DNA from: Prorocentrum cordatum
Taxonomy: Eukaryota > Sar > Dinophyceae > Prorocentrales > Prorocentraceae
Direction of reading: 5' to 3'
Length of the DNA: 31,753 bases
NCBI GenBank assembly: GCA_963575745.1
Contig: CAUYUJ010009848.1
Location: forward strand, 1-31,753
Below, in pieces: positions 1 to 8,500 of this stretch; positions within the stretch are counted from its first letter, which is position 1, and every line of letters begins with the position of its first letter. The notes below the pieces were generated by a model. It saw nothing but the letters and a program-made list of their open reading frames with translations. It searched no databases and was not told the origin of the DNA. A program made the position numbers and the translations under genes.

Positions 1-167
1 TTTTTCTGGCATGCGGGGTCCGATATTCCCTCACCCTGATATCCCGCCCAAGAAGGTTTGGCCACCACCTCTTCCGAGGAACTTCAACATCCATAGCTCG
101 GACGGCACATCGCCTTCGCAATCGCCGTGCGCATGCCCCGCATTCCCGCCATCCGCAATCTCAGAGG

Positions 168-300
168 GATGAGAGGAAAGAGGAAGAGGGGAAGGGGGAG
201 ATGAGAGGATAGGGGGCTTGCTAAGGAGAGGGAGGAAAGGAGGGAGGAGAAGGGAGGGGGGAGGAGGGGGAGTGAGGGGGGGAGAAGGGTAGAAGTAGTT
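168..300. repeat. Purine-rich (G/A) low-complexity tract
   Basis: One strand is almost all G and A, with GAGGAGG- and GGGAGG-type runs. A shorter counterpart lies at about 27718-27810 in the duplicate block. Confidence 0.85.
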
Positions 301-693
301 TGTGTGTAGTAGCCGAAGCGTTAGTTGAGTAGCAGCAGTTAGTAGAGCAGGTCAAGCAGAGTTGTGTGATATTGTTGCTTCTTGTTGTTGCGGCTGTAGC
401 ACTAGTAGTAGTGGTAACGGTAGTAGTAGTCCAAGTAAGTAGAACTGGCTTGTGGCAGCCAAGCGTTCATAGCGACGTTGTTGTTTGATCCTTCTCCCCC
501 TATCCTTGAGACGCAGAAGTTTCAAAAAGTTGGATGGTTCAGCACATCCAGGAAACCTATCGCTGGACCGGCCCAGATATGGTTCCAGAAGCGGTTCGGG
601 AAGCTGCGCAGGCGCCAGAAGCAGAGAAGCACCACGTACGGGCGCCGGCTCGGGCGTCCGGCCCACAGCCGCTCCAGAATCGGCCCACGGCTT
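301..693. other. Lead-in to the GC-rich satellite, no gene seen
   Basis: This stretch holds TAG/GTA-rich sequence (about 300-440) and then unique-looking sequence repeated in the second block at about 27820-28160. Both copies contain a stretch that could encode a short peptide ending near the satellite. No frame stands out from the others, so no gene is called. Confidence 0.5.
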
Positions 694-1343
694 CCCGGGC
701 GCCGCAAGCAGAAATTCAGCATTTTCGAAAGAAAAATGTGTATTGGAATGGCCTCTTTTCGGCGCGATCGGAACTGCCCGGGCGTCCGGCCCGGGAGCCG
801 GGCCGGGTGCCGGCCGGGCCGGGTGCCGGCCCAAGCTCCGGAATCGGCCCGGACGGCCTCCCGAAAAATGTGTATTGGAATGGCCTTTTTTCGGCGCCGC
901 CTCGGAACTCGATTTTCCGGCGCCCGGGCGCCGGCTCGGGCGCCGACCCAGGCGTCCGGCCCGGGAGCCGGGCCGGGTGCCGGCCCGAGCTCCGGAATCG
1001 GCACGGACGGCTTCCCGGGCGCCGGAAGCAGAAATTCAGCATTTTCGAAAGAAAAATGTGTATTGGAATGGCCTTTTTTCGGCGCCGCCTCGGAACTCGA
1101 TTTTCTGGCGCCCGGGCGCCGGCTCGGGCGCCGACCCGGGCGTCCGGCCCGGGAGCCGGGCCGGGTGCCGGCCCGACCTCCGGAATCGGCCCGGACGGCC
1201 TCCCTCCCGGGCGCCGGAAGCAGAAATTCAGCATTCTCGAAAGAAAAATGTGTATTGAATGGCCTTTTTTCGGCGCCGCCTCGGAACTAGATTTTCCGGC
1301 GCCCGGGCGCCGGCTCGGGCGCCGACCCGGGCGTCCGGCCCAG
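694..1343. repeat. GC-rich palindromic satellite, four units
   Basis: Each unit starts near GAAATTCAGCATTTTCGAAA, passes through AAAATGTGTATTGGAATGG and ends in a very GC-rich half. That half contains the perfect 18-bp palindrome CCGGCGCCCGGGCGCCGG in most units. The ATG of the ATGTGTATTG anchor lies at about 736, 868, 1056 and 1248, so spacings are about 132, 188 and 192. The second unit lacks the leading AT-rich part. Open frames run across it in all forward frames and in at least two reverse frames because unit lengths shift the frame and GC-rich sequence has few stops. It is not treated as coding. Confidence 0.9.
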
Positions 1344-1384
1344 GAGCCGCTCTCGGCGGCGAGCAAGAGCACCGAGCCCGAGTA

Positions 1385-1530
1385 AAAAAGGAGGAAGTCT
1401 CGAGCCGGAGCGTTGTTGTTGTTGGGGGGCCGGTTTTGGCGGAACCCCAAAACGCCTGAGCGTGAGCCTCAATTTCAGAGGAAATGCGGCCGGCGCCTCG
1501 GCGAGAGCGCCAGGGCGAATATAGGGGGTC
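1385..1530. repeat. GGAGGAAGTCTC...GTTGTTGTTG end segment
   Basis: The segment begins GGAGGAAGTCTCGAGCCGG and GTTGTTGTTG and runs to the module at 1531. It is nearly identical at 29223-29370. The GAGGAAGTCTC...GGGAGC...GTTGTTGTTG motif also ends the repeat blocks at 11640-11680, 13280-13315 and 24300-24345, so it looks like a family-wide end sequence. Confidence 0.7.
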
Positions 1531-1565
1531 CAACAATAATAATTGTTTAGTAATTAAGGTTCAAC
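1531..1565. repeat. Near-palindromic CAACAATAAT module, copy 1
   Basis: It starts CAACAATAATAATTG and ends TTCAAC, directly before a (CAA)n tract. This is one of eight copies in the window and the same subtype as 29371-29405. Confidence 0.85.
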
Positions 1566-1571
1566 AACACC

Positions 1572-1640
<69 letters not shown>
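1566..1640. repeat. (CAA)n microsatellite
   Basis: About 24 CAA triplets, nearly pure, with one CAC interruption near the start. Confidence 0.95.
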
Positions 1641-2303
1641 CACTTTACCCGAACGCTCAGTGTTCTCACCAGTGCCAGGGTTTTCATGCGACGCCAGCCA
1701 ATACCCCCACTTTGTGGGGGGGCAGTGCAAGCTCTACCAAATATCCACACGACTCTTCGCCACCACCCACACCCAGCTTCCCGCCCTATGACGTTCGGAC
1801 ACTTCACTTCGTGGCCTGCGGACGACCGTGGCTACTACACTGGCGTGGAGTACACACCCACAGAAGTTGTTAGGACAGCGCGCGCGGGTAGAAATTTTGA
1901 AAAGTCGTGCAGGTGTTTTTCGAGGACCTACGGTGCGATTCGTGTGATTTTATGATGCGCGGTGCTAAAATTCTTAAGAAGCCCAATGGTTTTTGGAGAT
2001 TTCGGCGTGCGCGCGCGAAGAAAAAACGAATGTGTCCCGCATGGTATTATTTGACAGGGATGATGGCCCTGGCAGGTGCGCAACCGTTGTCGCAGAAGTT
2101 CGAAAAAGTTGCTCGCAAAAGCCCGTTTGACAGAAATGTTTAAAAAGTGTTGGGTTTCCTACGAATCCGCAAGAGCGCGCGGGATGAGAGTTTGACATTT
2201 TTTTGTTGAAAAACCATTGGTTTTTTTTATGTTTTTATGTTAAAATCGCTGCGAACACTAAGCTTTTGGAAGGATGTCGTCTTGCGCGCGCGAATGTCCA
2301 CTT
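1641..2303. repeat. U repeat unit, copy 1, left part
   Basis: The U unit runs from the (CAA)n tract through CTCACCAGTGCCAGG, a hairpin at 1704-1720 (CCCCCAC, loop TTT, GTGGGGG), GCGCGCGCGAAGAAAAAACG and an AT-rich end to GAATGTCCACTT. Other copies are at 26698-27443, 29506-30383 and 30556-31291. Copy 1 is interrupted by element 1 and resumes at 10278. No convincing gene lies within it. Confidence 0.9.
2299..2303. repeat. Target site duplication CACTT, left
   Basis: CACTT directly precedes the 5' LTR and is repeated at 10278-10282 after the 3' LTR. The uninterrupted site GTCCACTTTACC is present in the U copies near 27236 and 30175. Confidence 0.9.
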
Positions 2304-2493
2304 TGCGAGTTGACCCAGGGTCCCTCTAGAGGCCTTCTGAGGATGCCAGACACTCAGCCCCTTTCCGCAACCTTTTGGTTCGATCAGGGGCTTCGGCCCC
2401 TTGGAGGCAGACACATGTTAGCCTGAGCTGATACTGAAAACGGAGGCATACGAGAGCTCACGCTTACGTTTCCGCCGCTCCACCGTGTTCGGT
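2304..2493 (+). repeat. Element 1 5' LTR
   Basis: It begins TGCGAGTTGACCC and ends CCGTGTTCGGT, and matches 10088-10277 without a difference that I can see. At 190 bp it is short. The right end is GGT rather than the usual CA. The final T is also the first base of the primer-site match, as would happen if one tRNA-derived base stays on the cDNA end (inference). Confidence 0.93.
2386..2401 (+). other. UUCG tetraloop hairpin in the 5' LTR
   Basis: AGGGGC, loop TTCG, GCCCCT: a perfect 6-bp stem closed by the very stable C(UUCG)G loop. The same hairpin lies at 10170-10185 in the 3' LTR. Its role is unknown; an RNA-level role in the element transcript is possible. Confidence 0.7.
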
Positions 2494-2504
2494 GGTAGCG
2501 GAGC
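2493..2504 (+). promoter_or_regulatory. Primer binding site, probably for an initiator-tRNA-Met type tRNA
   Basis: TGGTAGCGGAGC lies at the LTR/internal junction. TGG pairs with a tRNA CCA end, and TGGTA plus a GC-rich stretch resembles the complement of initiator tRNA-Met 3' ends used by many copia elements. The same 12 bases are at the primer site of element 2 (14694-14705). The exact tRNA cannot be named without the host tRNA set. Confidence 0.75.
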
Positions 2505-2594
2505 GCTGCGTTGCGCTTCCTCGGACCAGAGTTTCAGAGACAGCACGGTGGACAGTGACCACACGGCGGAGACATCGCGGCCCATCGCGACAAC
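2494..2594 (+). other. Element 1 untranslated leader
   Basis: About 100 bases between the 5' LTR and the polyprotein ATG. The start at 2595 is chosen because it is the first ATG in the long frame and is followed by gag-like sequence. A short overlapping frame from 2485 to 2877 is a shadow. Confidence 0.6.
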
Positions 2595-5500
2595 ATGGGA
2601 GATGATGCGGACGGTGCTGAGGTCGTGGCTCCAGTCACGCGTGAGGGCGCGAGTGCCGGCAGGTACGTTCCGCCACCCACCATCAGGGAGTCTACGATCG
2701 AGGAGCTGCGGATGTATGTACGCAGATTACGGATCTGGTCAATGGTGGCGACGGGGATCCCAGCTCACCAGCGGGGCCTCCACGCCTACTACAGCATCCT
2801 GGAGGGTGGAGATGACCAGATCCAGAGCATCGTGGAAGGTCTCGACCAGAGCGAGCTCGAGGGCGAGGATGGAGTAGAGAACATCGTGAGGGCGCTCGAG
2901 CAGGAGATCATGCCGAAGAATGTGTACGAGAAGTACATGGAGTTCGAGCACACGTTCTATGGATCGGAGCGCAAGAAGGGAGAGAGCCTGCAGCAACACT
3001 CGATGAGGATCAAGAAGGCGTTCGACAGGCTGAGAAAGCTGCAGGTGACATTGGACGACGTGCAGGGATACATCCTCGTCCGGCAGGCGAAGCTGGACCA
3101 CACGGAGCGCATGGCCGTGATCCTGCAGACGTCGGGTTCATTGGCGTACGATGACGTGAGGACGGCGCTCAAGGGGCTTCGAGACGACAGCTCGCTGGAG
3201 AAGACCACGAGGAGCTACCAGGGGGACACCTCGGGGCAGCAGAAGAGTGGCAAGGCGTTCTATGTGGATGAGGATGACGAGCCGTACGAGGACGAGGACC
3301 CGATCGCACAAGCGCTGATGGCGCTGGAGGGCTCCGACCAGGACGAGATCAACGAGGAGGACATCCTTGACGAAGACGAGGCCTACGCGGTGCTGGCGGC
3401 GTGGCAAGCAGGACCTGGAGGCCGTGGCAGCTGGCAGGATACGAGGAGGATCGTCCGCGACCGCAAGACGTCCAGGGGCTACCGTGACGTGAATGAGCCG
3501 AAGGGGAAGTCCGGCGGCCGCGGCAAGGGCAGCATGGAGTACCAGAGGGAAGCCCGTAAGAAGATCGAGGAGCTGAAGAAGAGGACCCGCTGCCACCGCT
3601 GCAACAAGGTCGGCCACTGGACGCGAGAGTGCAGGAACCCACCGGTGCGCAAGACCCCAGCAGAAGGAGTCGGCATGGCGCACGCCGAGGAGGACCACGA
3701 CCATGAGGAGTTCGAGGAGGCCTACGTCTTTGACTTCCCGGAGGAGCCGGCGGCAGACCCTCCGCCGCCGCCCGAGCCCGACGACGACCCGGTGAAGATC
3801 AAGAATCGTGAGCGCAGGCTGCGCGCAAAGGCGCGCAAGCAGACGGCCCAGGCCGAGCAGGCCTCCAGCGCCGACGGCACCACATTCCCCTCGGGAACCG
3901 AGATGGGCCCGTCCAGGTTTCGGGAGTGTCTCGAGGAAGCAAAGAGGAGGCTGTGTAAGTTTTCAGCAGCCCAGCTACTGGGCGTCTTAGAGGGCATGGT
4001 GGATACGGGGTGTTCTAGGCTAATCGTTGGGGATCACACGATTGCGTTACACGACTATGCTCTCCGAAGACTTTTTGGGTTAAGTATCAGATACGTTCCG
4101 AGTATCGGCAGGAGCTTCCACTTCGCGAATGGCCAGGCTGCTCAGTCAAATTGGGTTGCCGAGTATCCCGTGGGCCTTGGGGGCAGAAGTGGAGTGCTCA
4201 AATTTTGTGTAGTGCCAGGCTGGACCCCGCTGCTGATCTCAGAGGGCTTGCTCGAGGACCTTTCCGGGATTATGGACACCTCCAGGGGATTGCTCACCTT
4301 GAAGACTCTGGGTGTTACCGTGGCCCTTCGGAGATCCCGAGATAACCCCAAGACGAAGCAGTGGCGCCTCTCTCTCTGTGATTTCGGTGAGCAAGGTTTC
4401 ACGAGGCCGGCGAGAGCGGAGACGAGGACACCAGAAGTGGTGTGTCTGACTGATGCGACGATCGCGCAGGAAAACAAAGAGCTGGTGGCTGCTCTCGTTC
4501 CTGCCTCTCGATCTGATGAACCAGACCGATGCGAGGATGCGAAGCCGAGGACATCGACGAAGGCGATTTCGAGCCCGAGTGCGACCAGCCCGAGTACTTC
4601 GATGACTACCCGAACGACGATGGCGGGGTCGAGCGGATCACGAATCACGGCTCCGGGGACCCAGGGGACACCAAGGGGATCCCAGACCACGTCTTCGGGA
4701 ACTTCAGGAACCAGGGGGGCCCCGTCTGGGACCAGGCCGGGGACCTCGGAGGCACTCGGAGGCTTGAAGGAGGTTGTCGAGGTTCGAGAGCCCGAGCTAA
4801 ACGGCGAGAACCCGGACATCACACAGCCACTCAGGCCCAAAGGCGTACGCTTTCAGCGTGCTCAGCAAGCATTCCATATCCCACCGGCGAATGCCGAAGG
4901 CCCGCTCCAATCAGATCGCAGACAGATGGGGGTTTCTCGCCCATTATGTGTTGCTGCTGCGTTGGTGCGCTGGGCAGGCGCAGGCACTGCGCTGCAGGTT
5001 CCAGAGGCCGCATTGCTACCAAGACGTTCAGGTCTCCGTGAGTCCGGACTCGACGGCAGCGAGCAGCTCGGGAGGAAGGCCGACGAGGCGCCTCCAGTGG
5101 ATCGCGAGCGCGATGCCGACCCTGAAGGCAGAGCTCGTGACCCTGTGCGACCTGTGGAACACCCCACTGCCGGAGCTCCCGCAGAACATGAGGGTGATCG
5201 ACCTGCAGGAGGCCTTGTGGACCCACGATGCCAAGCTGACGAGAGCTACGATCGACCCGAAGATTCTGGCGCAGAGCTGGGGCAGCAGAAAGATAGCATT
5301 CGGCGAGAAGCATCGCGGCAAGACGTTCGAGGAGGTACTCGCCCAGCACCCGGACTACTGCGACTGGATCAGGGGGTCCGCGAAGCACCTCAACGACGCG
5401 ATGAAACAGTTCATACTGTACGTGGAGATGCGGGAGAAGGCGATGAGCAGCCCACAGGAGTCGAGCTCGAGCAGCCGACCACCAAGGACCAGGGCCAGGA

Positions 5501-8500
5501 CGAGCACGACGCCACCCAGGATGGACGAGAGGATGGCCGACGGGGCGCGGAAGAGGCTACCCTCGGACGACTCGTGGGAGGACGGAGCGGCCTGAAGCTG
5601 TACGAGAAGCAGGACAGGGCCGCCCGCACCAGGACGGTGAGAGGTCAAGGTGGAGAGCCTACCTGGAAGCAAGTGAAGTGGCGCGTCACGAGGGACCGAG
5701 GTACCGGCGAGGTACTCGACGACACGGCCATCTTGCACGGGGAAGAGACCAGCGACCTGCAGTGGATCTACGAGTTCCCGGACGGCAAGGGCATCCGGGA
5801 CATAGTGACGGAGTTCTGGTTCGAGCCGTCGGAGCCGAAGACCAGGGAAATCAAGAACGGGGAATGGAAACGCATCATGGGGGACGTGGTGCGCCACATC
5901 CCGGAGCAGATCCTGTTCACGAGCGACGGCAAGGTGGTGAGCAACTTCGAGGAGTGCAACGTGGCCGATGACCTGGCCGAAATCTTCTCACCGCCCCGAG
6001 TGCTGGACTGCGAGAACCAGGGCGGCATCACCGGGGATCTGGCTCTGGACCTGAAGACGGGCTGGGACTGCCGGAAGAAGGAGGACCGCATGTGGGCGAT
6101 GGCAGAGATCAAGAGGCGGAAGCCCAAGGTGGTGGGACTCACCCCACCATGCCGAATGTTCTGTGCGCTCCAGAACCTGAGCCAGAACAAGCGGACCGAC
6201 GACTGGGAAAAGGATTACCGGGAGGCCCTGCTCTTCCTGCGATTCGCGATCCGGATCGCGAAGATGCAGCTGGACGCTGGCCGACACTTCTACCTGGAGC
6301 ACCCCTGGACGGCGACGTCCTGGGGCCTGGCGGAGATGCGGAGGCTCATGAAGGACCCCAGGGTCCGGAGGATCATCCTGGACCAGTGCGCGTACGGCCA
6401 GACGGACCCGAGCGGGCAAGGCCTGATCAAGAAGCCGACCGCGATCCTCACCACGCTGGACCACACTGAGGAGCTTGAGAAGAGGTGCGAGAAGGACCAC
6501 GAGCACACCATCGTGTTCGGCAGCCAGCGCGACGCGGACGGGAAGCTGCAGAAGATCTCGAGGTGGTCGCAGGTGTACCCGCCGAGGCTGGTCAAGGCGA
6601 TCCGCAAGGTAATCAACAAGAATATCGGCCGCCCGATCGAGGAGATGAACATGGTGATGGCACTGTACGACTCAGGGGCCACCGGCCCGGGAGGCGAGAC
6701 CTGGGAGACGATCGCGAAGCGAGTGCACGCCAACCTGGGACACGCGGACCTGCGAAGGACCACCTTCGTCCTGAAGATGGCCAAGGCCAAGCCGGAGCTA
6801 CTGGATGCGATGAAGAAGGTGATCGAGAAGTGCGACGTCTGTGACGCGACGAAGCATCCCAAGTCGACGCCGCCGGCGAGGCTGCCCACGCCGGAGAGCT
6901 TTGAGTTCAACGAGGTGATCGGCATGGACCTGCTGTTTGTGGACACCACTTGGGACAGCGAGGACAAGCCCAAGAACGAGACCACCCCGTGCCTCAACAT
7001 CGTCGACTGGGGAACGGGCAAGCAGATGGTCATCAGGCTCCCGGACCGAGAGAGCACGACGATCAGGCAGGCATACCGGAAGCACTGGATGCGGCCATAC
7101 GGGAGACCAAAGCGACTCATCAGCGACCAGGAGAGGGGCATCATCCGCGGGATCTTCGCGGATAGGGCTAGCGCCGAGGGCACGGAGCTGGACCCTGTCG
7201 GAGCCGAGAGTGAGTACCAGAACGGCAAGACCGAGACGGCGGGCCAACTCTGGAAGAGGACGTACTACCGCATCAGGCTGACCGAGGCGATCTTGAACGC
7301 CGACGATCAGGAGGAGCTATTCGACGCGGTCAACTGCGCGGTGAACGAGAGAGGTGCGGATCTACGAGTGTTTGGTCGAGGAGTTCGATTGCCGGAGGGC
7401 ACGCACGACGACGACGATGACGTGAGCCTGGAGACGGTGTCACGCCACGCTGCAGGGGACCGAGCCCTCGCGAGGTCAATCGGGTTGCGATTGGCAGCCC
7501 GGGAGGCGTATGCCCGGGAGTCGGTGCTGGACCGCCTGGACAGGGCCAAGAACAAGAGGAGCACGCCCTTTCGAGGCGACTGGAAGCCGGGCGACAAGGT
7601 GTACTACTGGAGGCAGCAGGGGCCCAAGCGAGAGGCCTGGGAGCACTGGAGAGGACCGGCCACCGTCATCAGCACGAACATCCCCGGGAAGGCCTACGTG
7701 TCCTATCAAGGTGGCGTCATCCTGTGCAGCTGGAAGCAGCTGAGGGCCGCCACGACGGCAGAAGTTCAAGCGAATCGATATGTGACGGAGACTGGCGGGG
7801 TGCGCAAGCCTGTCGGATCCCAGGGCAAGCGAGCGGTGGAGGACATCTCGGACCAGCTGGACCCACCGGGACCCGAGGCAGAGGACCAGGCGGAGAGCGA
7901 GACGAAGGACGAGCAGCCGAGGGAGGAGACGGCGCCGCCCATCCCGGTGCCGGAGGTGTTCGGACCTGACGGCGAGGGCGCGGCCGAGCAACAGGAGGAC
8001 GTCCCGATGATTGGGAGGCCGTCGACCGAAGAGGCCCCGAGGAGGCGCTACACCTCCAAGAGGAGCGCCCGTGAGAGCTACGCACCGGCACCGGTGCCAG
8101 AAGGACCTGGGTCGCCGAAGAAGCAGGTGGACGAGACGCCAGAGATGCCCATGACTGACGACGCGACGGGTACAGTGGAGGCGGCGTTCCTCTCCGTCAA
8201 GCAGGCGGCGAAGCGGAAGGAGGTATACCTCAGAAACCTCACGGAGGACGAGAAGGAGGAGTTCATGGAGGCGAAGGGCACGGAGTGGAACAACATCAAG
8301 GGCGCGAAGGCCGTGCGCTTTGTGCCGCCGTCCGAGGCGAACGAGATCAGGAAGACGCACGGGGACAGGATCATGCCTAGCCGACACTGCTACACGTGGA
8401 AGCAGAAGGATGGCCGACGGCAGGCAAAGTGCCGCTGGGTCGGACGTGGAGACAAGGACCCAGATCTCGCCGAGCTGGAGACCTACTCGCCCATGGTATC

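Larger units (their letters stand above)
1..2303. repeat. Long duplicated block, copy 1 (left part)
   Basis: This block reappears at 27572-30383. The first 140 bases match with scattered substitutions, and the order of parts is the same: purine tract, GC-rich satellite, near-palindromic module, (CAA)n tract, U unit. Copy 1 is split at 2303 by element 1 and continues at 10278. The second copy has six satellite units instead of four, which explains most of the length difference. No gene is evident in it. Short open frames across it run in several frames at once and change frame between repeat units. Confidence 0.85.

Noticed and set aside
1704-1720. Bacterial-type terminator hairpin
   Set aside because: The context is a eukaryotic repeat with no T run after the stem and no upstream gene.
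2375-2390. RNA polymerase III B box in the element 1 LTR (GGTTCGATCA)
   Set aside because: It lacks the last conserved C and an upstream A box. It is probably a chance match.
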